Assembly: GCA_036346355.1 (NCBI GenBank)
Contig: CM070581.1
Coordinates: forward strand, 186,001-250,000
DNA: 64,000 nt
Reading direction: 5' to 3'
From: Rhipidocladum racemiflorum
Taxonomy: Eukaryota; Streptophyta; Magnoliopsida; Poales; Poaceae
Numbering within the stretch: the stretch's first letter is position 1; the number at the start of each line of letters is the position of its first letter. Positions 1 through 11,403 of the stretch are shown one piece after another. The position numbers and the translations under genes are program-made. The notes below the pieces were generated by a model that was not told where the DNA came from, ran no database searches, and worked only from the letters and a program-made list of their open reading frames with translations.

Positions 1-975
1 AATAGGAAGGCGCGCTCGTCACCTTCCTCCGGTCTAACCTGGACGTGTTCACTTGGGAACCGTCAGAAATGACCGGGGTCCCTAGGGAGGTGATCGAGCA
101 TCGATTGGCAACGCTCCCGGGAGCGCACCCGGTTCGACAAAAGATCCGGCGGCAGGCGCCAGAGCGGCAGGATGCCATTCGGGACGAAGTGGAGAAACTT
201 TTGTCTGCTAAGATTGTGCGGGAGGCCACCTACCCGGAGTGGTTGGCCAACCCCGTGCTTGTGAGGAAGTCCAACGGGAAGTGGCGAATGTGCATCGACT
301 TCACCGACCTCAACAAGGCCTGCCCCAAGGACCCGTACCCCCTGCCGCGGATAGACATCGTCGTTGACTCCACGGTGGGGTGCGAAGCTCTATGCTTCCT
401 TGACGCCTACTCCGGTTATCATCAGATCAATATGGCGCGGGAAGACGAAGAGAAGACTGCTTTTGTGACTCCTCTCGGTGTATATTGTTATGTCTGGATG
501 CCCTTCGGGCTAAAGAACGCTGGTTCCACTTACCAGCGGGCCATGCACATTGTGTTCGGGCCCCAAGTTGGGAAGAACCTTGAAGTGTATGTTGACGATC
601 TGGTAGTAAAGACAAAGAAGGCCGATGAGCTTGTCCAGGACCTGGAAGAGACCTTCTCCCGCCTCAAAAAATACTGTCTAAAGTTGAATCCCGAGAAGTG
701 CGTGTTCGGCGTCTCATCCGGGAAGTTACTCGGATTCTTGATCTCCAATCGCGGGATCGAGGTCAACCCGGAGAAGATAGAGCGATTGAGCGGATGCAGC
801 CGCCTGCTCGGCTCAAGCAACTGCAGTGCTTGACTGGCCGTCTGGCCTCTCTTGGCCGGTTCATAGCCCGGCTAGGGGAGAAAAGCCTGCCTTTGTTCAA
901 GGTGTTGAAGAAGACCAACTCGTTTGAATGGACCCCAGAAGCCCAGCGGGCGTTCGAAGACTTAAAGAAGTACCT
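1..975 (+). pseudogene. Tat-type Ty3/gypsy reverse transcriptase fragment
   Basis: This is the 3' part of a Ty3/gypsy pol gene cut by the window edge. It copies retroelement RNA into cDNA in the particle. The frame from base 45 shows the RT fingers and palm in order: KWRMCIDFTDLNKACPKDPYPLPRI, FLDAYSGYHQI, MPFGLKNAGSTYQR and the catalytic YVDD (EVYVDDLVVKTK, about base 588-623). Near 780-800 the frame shifts, and the RT connection continues in another frame (LTGRLASLGRFIARLGEKSLPLFK) up to 972. It resembles the RT of element B at 15604-16560 but is clearly a different family. It stops abruptly where minus-strand gag of element A begins, so the rest of pol is missing. The Tat-lineage assignment rests on similarity of these motifs to B. 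Confidence 0.85.
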
Positions 976-2230
976 CTAGCCAAACGCTCCCCCCACCCGG
1001 ATGACGAAGGAATCATCTGTCGCTCCCCCCGCCCGGCAGGCGAGCCGGTAATCCTCTAGCCAAACGCTCGGGTTGGTCGCCCCTGTGTATTTGGCTATGT
1101 TGGTCGGGGCCCGGAATCTGGCCGAGAAATCGGCGTTGCGGATGGCGCGGGTGAATGCCCACGGTCCGGGGCCATCGGAGCCCCGATCGGGGTGGTTGCG
1201 CCGCCCGCTATCCGCAACTTGAGATGATGCCGCCGCGTCGACAACTCTCCTCCGCGCCTCGAGGGTGGCGCGAAGGTCATGGTTGTCCCCCAGGCGGTGG
1301 CGCACCGGGGTGCGCGATGTCTGGGGGAGCTCGTGAAGCGGGGCCGTCCTCGCCGGGCTCCGATGATCCCGCGAGGGGGAGTGGCCCAGGTGGCCCAAGG
1401 GCGTGCCCGAGTGCCAGGAGCCAGAACCCTGGGCGTGCTGGACGACAGCACGCTCCACCAGCCCCCGAAGGTTCTGGTACGTGGTCTTGGCGTCCGGGTC
1501 CGTTGGCTCGGGCAGCCCATGAAGCAGCATCGCCGCAGCGGCGACGTTCTGGTTGGCGTGGGGGAAGAACGGAAGGTCGTCCGTCCCCCCGGCCAGCTGG
1601 TGATGGACCTGACGCGCGTGGCTCCAGGTTGGCCTGGAGTTTGTCAAGCTCGGCCTTACGCGCATCCAGCTCCTCGCGTTGCCGTTGAAGGTCGGCGAGG
1701 CGAAGCTGGAGGCCTGCGTCATCCTCCTGGCGGGACCCATCCCCCCATTTTTCGTTGCGCGGGAGGAGGGTTCCAGGAGTTGCAGGGGTGGCGGACGGCT
1801 CCGTTGTGCCCGCCATGTTGCACTCGCGGGAGAATGTCCTGCGCGGGGGATACTCCCTGTCGGAGCTAGAACTGCGGCTGGAGGAGTCCCCTAGCAGGTC
1901 ATGGAGAGAAGTTGGCATGTAGCCGGCCATGGCCATGATTCGGGAGCCCGTGGATGGCGAGACCATCGTCGGTCGTGACTCGTACGCAGCATCACCCGAG
2001 GCGACGCCAGTACGTGGTAAGCCCGCCTCCGTGGCCCGCGCCGGGGCCTCGAGGCGGAGGTTGCCGAGGATATCGGTGACTGCACCCAGGCTCCCGGAGA
2101 AGACCTGGTCGTGAACTGTGGCGGGGACGAGCACGAGCTCTCCTGCCGCCGTAGCGATGAAGCCGAGGGTGCCGAAGCGGATCCAGCCCCTCGGCACTAG
2201 TGCGCCATCGATGCGCGAGGGAGAAGCCAT
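976..2230 (-). pseudogene. Element A gag (truncated, Tat-type), minus strand
   Basis: This is the 5' half of a gag gene of the same family as element B, which encodes the particle protein. The start MASPSRIDGALVPRGW at 2230 matches B's gag start at 12892 almost residue for residue. The reading frame breaks several times: it is open to about 1277 in one frame, with related reading in 1740-976. It ends inside the first part of the Gag core (SVWLEDYRLACRAGGATDDSFVI). Everything downstream (rest of gag, pol, 3' LTR) is absent. The end joins a plus-strand RT fragment through a short filler copied from nearby (see findings). A dense set of long ORFs on the opposite strand here is a by-product of the GC-rich codons. 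Confidence 0.8.
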
Positions 2231-2284
2231 CGAGGATGAAAGTGGTGAGAATCCGAAGATGGAGGCGATGATGACGCGCGAGCT

Positions 2285-2302
2285 CCCCTACCTGGCGTGC
2301 CA
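2285..2302 (-). other. Primer binding site of element A
   Basis: Eighteen bases lie two nucleotides inside the LTR. On the minus strand they read TGGCACGCCAGGTAGGGG, one base different from the same site in element B (12820-12837). TGG at the LTR side matches a tRNA CCA end. The tRNA is not assigned; tRNA-Arg is reported for some Tat/Ogre elements. Confidence 0.75.
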
Positions 2303-2304
2303 AC

Positions 2305-3188
2305 TGTCAGTGTTTCGTGCACCGGCAATACGAATTTTTGGTTAGTGGGGGTCACGCGCTCCCTCTCCTCGAATGGTTGACTCAGGAAGTCAGCGATTTA
2401 TACTGGTTCGGGCCGAATGTCCCTACTCCAGTTCGAGCCGTTGGGGTGTATTGTATTCGTGAGACGAACCAAGGGCTATAGGCGAGACAGGGGTTCGAAT
2501 GGATCGATCTCCCTTGCTCGATTAGTTTTTCGCTGGGTTGCTTGCCTGATTGTTTTTGCTCGCCTCTCCCCTCCCAGAGCCCTGCTTCTCCTTATATACT
2601 CGGAGGCAGCAGGTTACATGGGAGTTCGGAGAGAAAGAGAAAGGGGTACTGTACGCCTTGGAGTCTGGTCTTCTGTCTTGTCGTCCGACCGGCCTCCGCC
2701 CAACCCTACGCTGGGTTGGTAGTCCTGCTGCAAGGAGTCTTCGGCCGTGACAGGGGTGACGACCGCTTCTGCACGAATGTCGCCTCCGCGATTAATGGTG
2801 TTTGACCTCAGCTTGGCCTCGGGAGGGAGCGCTCTCCTCCGTGGTGTGTCAGTGATAATGGGACCGGGGCTTGACTCCCCTGCACATCCTTTGACATTCT
2901 CGGGAAGGGACCGCCTACCCCGGTACGGACGTCAAGGGACGTCACGTACGCAGAGCAGTTGGCCCTCCACCAGCGCGGGTCTTAGCCCCTCGAGCGCTAG
3001 TGGAGCCGACCGAGCACACGCCCCGACCTAGGAGGTCGAAACCCGCTGGCCGTCCGGGGCTAGCTCTAAACAGGGCCAGGCCTACTCTTCGCGGCCCATG
3101 GACTTTTCGCCAGAACTGGGCTTCTAAGGAGGTCTGCCCGTTCGTGGTCCCGGGCTGATGGGGGTACCCATGGTGTGTGTACTCGTCT
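2305..3188 (-). mobile_element. LTR of element A (5' LTR, minus strand)
   Basis: About 884 bp, nearly identical in reverse orientation to the complete LTR at 62776-63660. It ends in TGTCAG (minus strand ...CTGACA) at 2305. It starts at about 3188, where the expected terminal TG is altered. A TATA box (minus TATATAAGG) lies at about 2591-2599 and marks the U3/R border. The primer binding site and gag follow on the minus strand, so this is the 5' LTR. No partner 3' LTR is present. It is inverted relative to the B LTRs. Confidence 0.9.
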
Positions 3189-3204
3189 GGTACCCATGTT
3201 CGTT

Positions 3205-4653
3205 TGTAACCCTAGCTAGGACACTTTGTTATGTCATTCGTAGTTATATTGTGACATTCGATGAATAGTACGGTAGAATTGCTTAGGGCCAACATTGATG
3301 AAAAGACCCATGGGTGGGATTATATCAACATTGTGATTTAAGATGTGATTTAAGAATTATGGTAAATTATTTGGTACTATTTTTGTAAAATAAAAATCAA
3401 AAGAAAAAGGACTTGGACTTGGGCGGAGTGGAATGTCGGGTGGGTGCGGATTGAGCACTGGTTTCCATTGTGGAAGTACCGCCCAAGTCAATTAAGGACC
3501 GACGCTTATGACTGTTCATTCTAAACATTACCGTACTACCACATGTCTATAATGGTACGACCTGGCTAAATAATTTGTAGAAACCTAACTTAGACTCGCC
3601 AGTTGGTGGAATGTGGGTGCCAGATAGAGGCAAGTTGTACTCCCCACACGGCGCAAGAGAGGGCTTTTGTACTGGGTAGATAGAACCCTAACAGCGGTGA
3701 AACCTCAGCGGGTGAGTCGGGTTAGGCGTATACATTGTAAAGGCCTTGTCATGATCTCTCTGTCGGCACACCAAAGGAAGTGTGTTAATCCGGAGGCATT
3801 AAAGAGATGATCATGTCTTGTGGGTAAAGCTGTACACCTCTACAGAGTTAAAACTATTCGAATATCCGTGCCTACGGTCAAGGGCAAAGCAAAGAATGCT
3901 TTCATACTGGTAGACTTTGGTTTTGGTTTTGGTTTTGAAAATAAATGATGTTTTGGGATTCGGGAGTGGTTAGAACTCTCGGATGTTTAATTGGCGGATT
4001 GAGCCAACCAGGTAGATGGAACCTGTTTTTATTTCATGACGGATAGAGTCATGTGTGGATAACCTTGATCTTTTAAAAATGTGGCGGATAGAGCCTTTAT
4101 ACTAGTGATGGTGGATAGAACTCTCACTGAAATATTAAATAATTCAATTGTTAAAAAGAACTGCTAAAATATGTTTTGTGAAACTTATTATTAAGTATGG
4201 TTTGATGAAACTTGGCTTTATGCAAAAGAACCATAATAAGCCTTCCTTGGAAAGCCCCACATGTCCATACTTTCCCAGACTTGCTGAGTACTTTTGTACT
4301 TACATACTATATAAACTGTTGTCATCATAAAACTGTCAGGACACCGTTGAAGACGGTGAGTACTACGCTGAAGAGTTCGAGGAGGATCGCTAGGACATCT
4401 AAGCACGTTCCTAGTCGTCGCTTGTGGTGTTGTTTGGGTTTCGCTTCTTGTCATTTTGTTTCCGCTGCCGTGATTGTGGTCAGGTGACCATTTGATGTAA
4501 TAAGTAGCCATGTGGCTAATACTTTATATTTATGTTACAATTTTGTTATGTTCGGCAATGATACTTCACTGTTGATTGTGTGTACTAGCTACTGATCCGG
4601 GACTAGTACAGAAATACACAAGAGATTTCGAATAGCCGATCCGGGGTCTCACA
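3205..4653 (+). repeat. Probable solo LTR or LTR fragment, family unresolved
   Basis: About 1.45 kb of non-coding DNA starts TGTAACCCTAG and ends GGGGTCTCACA, the TG...CA form of an LTR. It has a mid-GC, ORF-poor composition typical of Ty3 LTRs. The flanking pentamers (TCGTT and ATAAG) do not match, so no TSD supports the ends, and no primer site or polypurine tract is next to it. It could be a solo LTR with altered flanks or a piece of an older element into which A inserted. No other copy exists in the window. Confidence 0.4.
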
Positions 4654-4659
4654 ATAAGC

Positions 4660-5340
4660 GACTAAGAAACATGGCTAGAAATTACAATCGTCCTTCTGTT
4701 CATTCTTGGGGAAATTCTACCGGGAGATTCTACCCTATTTTTCTGTGTACTACTTCATCGTGGTGGAGTTTCTCGGTGGTTCCTATGAGAGCATTACACG
4801 GGCATGAACAACAGAGAGGAAGAAGGGGAAGGTATGTATCTGTGACTCGTCGGCGTCGCTTCAACAACCGAGCAGCGATGAAGACATGGCGCCCCGGCGC
4901 AGCGGCGCCCTCCCTTGGCTCGGCGGCTGAGCAGCCCTACCGTGCGATGGCCCGGCACTCCGGCGCGGCGACTCGACGCTTCGGTGCAGCGGCGCCATCC
5001 ATCTGCTCGGTGGAGGCATGACACGCGGAGGCTCGGCCAACCGACGCGGCGGCTCGCCCCCCCAGCACAGCGATGCTCCTCGGATCGGCGCATGGCACGG
5101 CGCCCGGGCTCCTCGGCGCGATGGCTCGGCCATCGGCGTAGCCGTTCGGCGAAGAGGCGTCATTCCACCGCACGCCGACGGCGGCGATCGGCTGCTAGGC
5201 GCGACAACGCAGGGCACGTAGGGCGCAGCGGGCAGCTGTGCCCCTGCAAGGAGGCACCGGCGACTGTGGGGGCTAGGGTCATGGTTGGGGAGACAACTAA
5301 ATGGGCTAAGGCCCAATGGCTGGTGTTTTAAAGGAAAATG
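4660..5340. other. GC-rich unassigned block
   Basis: A short AT-rich lead (4660-4830) passes into about 450 bp of very GC-rich sequence built from loosely repeated CGGCGGCTCGG-like units. Both strands carry overlapping ORFs of 70-150 codons rich in Arg, Ala, Pro and Ser. None shows a recognisable domain, and they look like composition artefacts. The block could be an LTR 5' region or a captured gene piece; nothing decides between these. Confidence 0.35.
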
Positions 5341-6126
5341 GATTTTTGCAATTGAGCCCTTGAGTAATGCAACAATTGCAAATTAATCCAGCCACTTAAG
5401 AACTAGGACTTCTTTTTAACAGCCACATTTGCATGTTAGTACTCTAGTTTTTAGAATAAAGCAAATAAGTGCATTTTTATATTTATATTGTACAAGAATG
5501 CAATAATAAATATGCACATGTACTTTATTATTTGGAGTATTTATATTTGTTGTATTTATTCTTAGCATTTCCTTTATAAATTAGTCCTAAATTTGGTGAT
5601 TATTTTCTATGGGTTGGTAATAAACAGATGTGATGTAGACTATAGTATTGATTACGACTGTAATGTCGCTCATTCCTTCGAGGATGAAGTTCATATCTAT
5701 AGCGGCGAGTAGCTCGCCCATTATTGTTAGGTCTACACTTGTTGTTGAAACAACTTGTGATTACCTTCATGATGTTTACACCAACGCCTGTTAATACAGA
5801 GTCAATATTCTTAGTTGCGACTATAGGGTCACCACCCCTATGGGATGGAATCTAAGATATTTGCAGCTACTTTGTTGCCTGTATTATATTGAAAATCTAC
5901 ACCGTTTAAAAGGATATTTGTATCTTCTTATTTCTTCTGCAATTATTTAATTATTTGCATGGTATATACTTTTTAAAAAAAATTGTGGAGAAAATATGAA
6001 AATACTTAAAAACAAATATGGGAATTTTATATAGAACTTTATTTACTGATTATGTTCATATACAATACTTAACAAATTTACTTTGACTAAGTAAATTAAT
6101 GAACAAATTTTTAAACTATGTAGGAT
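5341..6126. other. AT-rich DNA upstream of Copia G, no feature seen
   Basis: About 790 bp with no ORF. I looked for the 5' LTR of element G (its 3' LTR starts TGTTAAGAAATAAAC) and for a TGGTATCAGAGC primer site and found neither. The stretch probably contains G's untranslated leader and older flank. Confidence 0.4.
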
Positions 6127-7182
6127 ATGGCTGAATTTTCCAAGAAAATGTTCCCTGGACTTGCCTTAGATGGAAGTAATTACCTTACATGGGCAATGAA
6201 TGTCAAAATATATTTGACAGCCACTAATCTCATTAATACTATTATCGACCCTATGGAAGGTGCCGATCCAATATCTGAGAATACACAATGCTCATCTATG
6301 CATTTCTTGAGACATCGTCTTCATCCCGATTTAAAAGCTGAGTATTTGATGGAAGAGAATCCTTTAAATTTATGGAATTCTCTTAAAGATCATTATGATT
6401 AATAGAAAACTGTTATACTGCCTGAAGCTCAACGAGAATGGTCGGTCTTACAGTTTCAAGATTTTAAATCTGTTGCAAAATATAATTCTGCAGTCCATAA
6501 GATCAAATCTAAGTTGAGGTTTTGTGGAAAACAAGTTTGTGATGAAGAAATGATAGATAAAACTCTATGTACTTTTCATCCGTCTTTGAGAATATTGCAA
6601 CAGCAATATCGTCAATAGAAATGTGCAAAGTACTCAGAGTTGATCTATACTTTGCTTTAGGCAGAGAAACATGATGAACTTCTTATGAAGAATCATCACG
6701 CTCGTCCTACAGGGACACTAAGTGTGCCTGAAACACATGCAAATACTCAGAAGGCTAGTAGTAGCCATGGTCCCAAGAAAGACCATAAGAAAAAAGGGGG
6801 ATGGAACAAGATCCAGAAAGGTAATGGTAATTGTAAAGGCAAGGGTAAGGGAAAAGGAAAATTCAAGAAGAATAATCCTGTGGACAAGTCTCAGCCTTGT
6901 TACAAGTGTGGATGCAAGGGACATTGGGCACGTCAGTGCCGCTCTCCAAAACATCTTGTTGAATTATATCTTCAGTCCGTTGGAAAGGGCATGAAGAAAC
7001 AAGGGGACAAGATGGAGAGTCATTTCACTTCCAAACCAGATGAGATTCTGCCTCTTGCAGAACATATTAAGAACCTAGGCATGGTTCTTGATACTGAACA
7101 AGTGAACAAGGACAACTCAAACAATACAGATGATATGCTCGTGGAGTATGAAGATCAAGATCTGTGTGGAGACACAAAATAG
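6127..7182 (+). pseudogene. Copia G gag with CCHC zinc knuckle
   Basis: Gag forms the virus-like particle and binds RNA. The N-terminal part (LDGSNYLTWAMNVKIYL, then FLRHRLHPDLKAEYLMEENPLNLWNSLKDHYD) is the conserved Copia gag domain. The frame then meets four stops at 6400, 6403, 6616 and 6658 but stays in the same frame, so these are point mutations and not indels. A Lys/Gly-rich basic stretch precedes a complete CCHC zinc knuckle (CYKCGCKGHWARQC, about 6897-6938). A short acidic tail ends at the TAG at 7180. At least three of the four stops would be Gln codons if a single C-to-T change is reversed. Confidence 0.85.
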
Positions 7183-7439
7183 TCTCTTTTGTTATCCATA
7201 TGTTATGTAATTAGTCTATTGTTCTACATATTTATTTGTAATCAGATAATAATAGTTCAATAGGTCTATATTATTGCTCAAATGTGAGCATTTGGCATTG
7301 TAATTACCCATAATATGACTTTGTATATATGTATTTATATACATATAAATAAATATTTAAATATATGGTCTTTGCATATTCTATATTAAAGGTTTAAATT
7401 CATGACTGAATTTTATCTTATATTCTATGTTATAGAAAT
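7183..7439 (+). other. AT-rich gap between gag and pol of Copia G
   Basis: A 257-bp stretch of very AT-rich DNA with TATAT runs separates the gag stop from the protease frame, and the two coding parts are not in the same frame. It could be an intron-like spacer or a degraded joint. Sequence alone does not decide. Confidence 0.5.
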
Positions 7440-8069
7440 TTGAGGAGCGATCAGATGGAGGAAGAAATTTGTCTTGTGGATAGTTGCACCACTAATACAA
7501 TATTAAGGGAGACAAAATATTTCCATACTCTTACAAAAAAGAAAGGGAATATTATGACAATCGCTGGAAGTGATGCTTTGATTGTTGGTTCTGGTAAAGC
7601 CACAATAATTCTCCCTATGGGTACAATTATTACAATCAAGGATGCTCTTTTATATCCTGATTCAAAGCGTAACCTATTAAGTTTTAAAGATATCCGTATG
7701 AATGGCTTCCATGTGGAGACTTATAGTGAGAGCGGTGATGAAACGTTGCTATTAACAAAATACAACGGATATGAAAAACAAGTGGTTGAAAAACTTTCTT
7801 CTTTCTCATCTGGATTGTACTATACATACATAAGACCTGAGCCTCATATTGCGATGAAAACAATATTTAAAGACCTAGATTATTTTAAGATCTGGCATGA
7901 TCGTCTAGGTCACCCAGGTTTGGGTATGATGCGAAAAATTGCAAATCATTCTGCTGGTTATAGTATTAAGAATTCCAAATTTCCAAAATCTGGAGATTTC
8001 ATTTGCACAGCTTGCGCTGAAGGAAAATTAATTATACGACCATCATATCTTAAAGTTAAAGATGAATAA
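7440..8069 (+). pseudogene. Copia G protease and gag-pre-integrase region
   Basis: The N-terminal part shows the Copia aspartic protease site as DSCTTNTIL, a variant of the usual DSG/A-T. It is followed by LLYPDSKRNLLSF, typical of this protease family. The second half is the gag-pre-integrase domain: IWHDRLGHPGLGMMRKI, then an ICTACAEGK zinc finger, giving the HHCC set. It ends with a TAA at 8067-8069, where related elements continue straight into the integrase core. The next part follows in the same frame within ten codons, so the stop is a point mutation. Confidence 0.85.
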
Positions 8070-8078
8070 CTGAATTTC

Positions 8079-8816
8079 TTGCAAAGAATTCAAGGTGATA
8101 TCTGTGGTCCTATTCAACCATTATCAGGGCCATTTATATACTTTATGGTATTATGTGATGCATCTACAAAATGGTCCCATGTAAGTTTATTATCTACAAG
8201 GAACCATGCATTTGCAAAATTAATGGCCCAAATTATAAAATTAAAAGCCAATTTTCCTGATAACAGGATAAAGACAATTCGTTTGGATAATGCCGCTGAA
8301 TTTTCTTCACGGGCATTTAACGATTATTGTATGGCTTTGGGCATTAATGTAGAACATTCTGTACCATATGTTCACACACAGAATGGGTTAGTAGAATCTT
8401 TAATCAAAAGGATTAAACTTATTGCTAGACCACTTTTGCAAAATTGTAGGCTTCCAACAAATTGTTGGGGTCATGCGGTATTACATGCTGATGCATTAAT
8501 ACAACTTAGACCATCTGCATATCATATTGTTTCCCCAATACAATTAGTAAGTGGAAATGAACCAAATATTTCCCATCCACGGAAATTTGGTTGCATCGTA
8601 TATGTGCCAATTTCACCACCACAGCGTACACAAATGGGTCCTCATAGAAAATTAGGGATCTATGTGGGGTATAAATCTCCTTCAATGATAAAATATATTG
8701 AGCCATTGACAGGGGATCTGTTTACGGCTCGCTACGTTAATTGTATTTTTGATGAGGACAGTTTCCCAGCATTAGGGGGAGATACACACCACAATGAATG
8801 CCGAGAAATAAATTAG
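8079..8816 (+). pseudogene. Copia G integrase core
   Basis: Integrase joins the cDNA to host DNA. The catalytic D, D and E are visible in QGDICGP, IRLDNAAEF and QNGLVESLIK, with normal spacing, and the AHSVPY-like region reads VEHSVPYVHTQNG. The C-terminal part (HPRKFGCIVYVPI, LGIYVGYKSPS) is also Copia-like. The frame ends at a TAG at 8814. Linker sequence towards RT continues in the same frame with further stops at about 9048 and 9264. The triad is preserved, but the protein cannot be made from this copy. Confidence 0.85.
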
Positions 8817-9266
8817 GATGCCAACGGCATTCAATCCTTAGATCCACGTACGAATGAATCTGAACTAGAAGTTCATCGAATTATAAATTTGCAAAAGATT
8901 ACAAATGAACTGCCAGATGCATTTACTGATTATAAGGGAGTTCCTAAATCTCATATACCTACTGTTAATGCACTGGAGAGAGTAGAGGTACCTCTAAAAA
9001 CAACTCCTGCCCATAATGATAAGAAAATGCGGAGAACTCCGGTTGCATAGGAATTAGTTTCGCGGAGACGTCCGCAGAAACAAAAGACCGATAAAGGTAT
9101 ATTGTCTCAATCAGTAAATAAAAATAAGAAAAATGGTAATCCCAACAAAGAAGTGCGCACAAATTCAGATGTTGGGACATCGAAACCATCAAACTCAATT
9201 GTTGTAGGAAATCATGATGAGTTAAAAGGAATAAATGAGAAAATTTCCACAAACTATGTCAATTAA

Positions 9267-10070
9267 GGAGAATTCTATAAAAGAGATATTACTATTGTCG
9301 ACATTTATTTTGCCACAAAGATTGCCGAATCTTTTCAATTGGATCCAGAACCTAAGTCTATGGCAGAGTGCATGAAGCGCTCAGATTGGTTCAAATGGAA
9401 AGAAGCAACTGAGGCAGAATTACACTCGCTTAATAAAAGAGAAGTGTTTGTACCTGTTGTACCAACTCCTCCTAAAATATTTCTAGTTGGAAATAAATGG
9501 GTATTCATTCAAAAAAGAAATGAATATAATCAGGTGGTGAGCTATAAAGCGAGACTTGTAGCACAAGGGTTTACACAAAGACCTGGCATCGATTATGATG
9601 CAACATACTCTCCTATAATGAGTGGAATTACATTCCGGTATTTAATCTCATTGGCAGTTAATATGAATTTAACTATTCAGTTGATGGATGTTGGGACCGC
9701 ATATCTATATGGGTCACTTGATTCGGACATATACATGAAGGTCCCTGAAGGGATTAAACTTTCGAATGATAGTGCAAATCGCAATATGTATAGTGTCAAA
9801 TTAAGAAAGTCACTATATGGATTAAAACAGTCGGGAAGGATGTGGTACAACCGACTAAGTGAGTTTCTTTTGAAGAAAGGATACTTAAATAATGATGATT
9901 GTCCTTGTGTGTTCATAAAGAAATCCCAAAATGGATTTTGCATAATCTCAGTATATGTTGATGATTTGAATATCATCAGAACCACAGAGGATATTAAGGA
10001 AGCAAGTAAACACCTTGTGATGGAGTTTGAAATGAAGGATATAGGTAAAACCAAATTTTGCTTGGGTTAA
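9267..10070 (+). pseudogene. Copia G reverse transcriptase
   Basis: This is a Copia RT domain: [58 protein letters not shown], then SLYGLKQSGRMWYNRL. The polymerase motif is intact as SVYVDDLNII (about 9949-9978). The frame ends at a TAA after FCLG (10068-10070), where relatives have Leu, so a single T-to-A change explains the stop. Upstream, 9267-9338 continues the same frame without a Met, as expected for an internal polyprotein segment. Confidence 0.88.
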
Positions 10071-10972
10071 CAACTTGAGCATATTCATGATGGAATATTA
10101 GTGCACCAGTCTGCATATATCCAAAAGATATTGAAAAAGTTCAATATGGACAACGCATATGCATATAAAACTCCTATGGTTGTAAGATCCCTTGATAGGA
10201 ATAAATACCCATTCAGACCAAGGAGTGAGAATGAAGATATGCTAGGACCTAAAGTCCCATATCTTAGTGTTGTTGGAGCATTAATGTATTTAACAAACTG
10301 CACTAGGCCAGAAACTGCATTTGTAGTCAATTTATTGGCTAGATTTAGTGCTGCCCCAACAAAGAGACATTGGAATGGCATTAAAAATATCTTCAGATAT
10401 CTCCAAGGAACACCAGATCTTGGGTTATTCTATAAGAAAAATCAAGATATGACCTTGATAGGATATACTGATGCTGGTTATCTATCTGATCCCCATAATG
10501 CCAAGTCTCAAACTGGGTTCGTATTTCTTTATGGTGGTACGACATTCTCATGGAAGTCTAGCAAACAGACTTTAGTGGCCACTTCCACTAATCATTTTGA
10601 AATAATTGCATTATATGAAGTATCACGTGAGTGTGCATGGTTTCGTAGAATGATTAATCACATACAAAAATCATGTGGTATTAATTCAATAGAATCCCCT
10701 ACCATTATCTATGAAGATAATGCTGCTTGTATTATTCAAATGCAAACAGGTTATATTAAGAGCAATATAACAAAACATATTGCTCCTAAATTATTCTATC
10801 CTCATGAGCTACAGAAAAATGGTGAGATAGAAATTTTGTAAACAAGTCTTGTGATAATTTAGCGGATTCATTTACTAAATCCCTACCAAAATCCTTATTC
10901 CAGAAATATTTTTATAAGATTGGTATGAGAAGACTTTGTGAGTTGCAAAGTTTAGGGGGAGTAAACCACTGA
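10071..10972 (+). pseudogene. Copia G RNase H and pol C-terminus
   Basis: RNase H removes the RNA template during cDNA synthesis. The segment begins with the RT connection (HQSAYIQKILKKFNMDNA, YLSVVGALMYLTNCTRPETAFVVNLLARF). It passes into RNase H with the motifs GYTDAGYLSDP, SQTGFVFLYGG, SWKSSKQTLVATSTNHFEIIAL and YEDNAACI. A frame change near 10840 hides the last 44 codons, in which NLADSFTKSLP and the end GMRRLCEL are still readable up to a TGA at 10970-10972. Confidence 0.85.
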
Positions 10973-11170
10973 ACAATAATCTGTTTAAAATGATCTCAAA
11001 AGATCATATATTGTACTCTTTTCCTTATATAAGATTTCTTATATAAAGTTTTTTAATGAGGCAATATAAAATACAAGCTTATATATGCTAATGTTATTTT
11101 TCTTCATCCGTTTTTCCCATAGGGTTTTTCGGAAGGAGTTTTTAAGGCATATGCATGTTTTAATTTGCCC

Positions 11171-11179
11171 AAGGGGGAG
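11171..11179 (+). other. Polypurine tract of Copia G
   Basis: AAGGGGGAG directly precedes the TG of the 3' LTR. This is the normal priming site for plus-strand DNA synthesis. Confidence 0.8.
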
Positions 11180-11373
11180 TGTTAAGAAATAAACATGTGG
11201 TCAAATTATTGTAAATGGCAGTTGTGGCAGTTATCTTTCCTGGCATTCTTTTGTAACTGGTGTCTTTTAATGACACCTTCTCCTGTGTATATAAAGGAGT
11301 GATGCCCATTGTAAAACACATTGATTAATAGAAACTCTGTGTTAATTACACTCTGTGCTAATAGACTCAAACA
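11180..11373 (+). mobile_element. 3' LTR of Copia G (right end approximate)
   Basis: It starts TGTTAAGAAATAAAC right after the polypurine tract. A TATA box (TATATAAAG, 11288-11296) marks U3/R. The right end is set at ACTCAAACA (11373) because LTRs end in CA, but without a second LTR or a TSD this is a guess; it could extend to about 11403. Confidence 0.65.
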
Positions 11374-11403
11374 CTCCACGCGTGACTCCTCGTGGATGCC
11401 GTA

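Larger units (their letters stand above)
6127..11373 (+). mobile_element. Element G: decayed Ty1/copia retrotransposon
   Basis: Gag, protease, integrase, reverse transcriptase and RNase H occur in Copia order (integrase before RT) on the plus strand. They are followed by a polypurine tract and a short 3' LTR. The 5' LTR and primer site are missing. At least ten in-frame stops or frame changes make it inactive. Many stops fit CAA/CAG or TGG codons changed to TAA/TAG, as expected from deamination of methylated cytosine. It is the most AT-rich coding element here and looks older than the nested set in B. Confidence 0.9.

Noticed and set aside
1095..2303. Many long overlapping ORFs on both strands
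   Set aside because: They are other-frame readings of GC-rich gag and leader of element A; only the gag frame has a matching copy in element B with conserved residues.
3205..4653. Complete solo LTR with TSD
   Set aside because: The ends look right, but flanking pentamers TCGTT and ATAAG do not match, so only a tentative LTR is reported.
4671..5331. Several 70-150-codon ORFs that could be a host gene
   Set aside because: Low-complexity Arg/Ala/Pro/Ser composition on both strands at once, no domain, no splice signals.
5341..6126. 5' LTR of Copia G
   Set aside because: No sequence matching the 3' LTR and no primer binding site is present here.
10951..10965. TTTAGGGGGAGTA as the polypurine tract of Copia G
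   Set aside because: It lies within the last pol codons; the AAGGGGGAG at 11171 directly before TG is a better fit.
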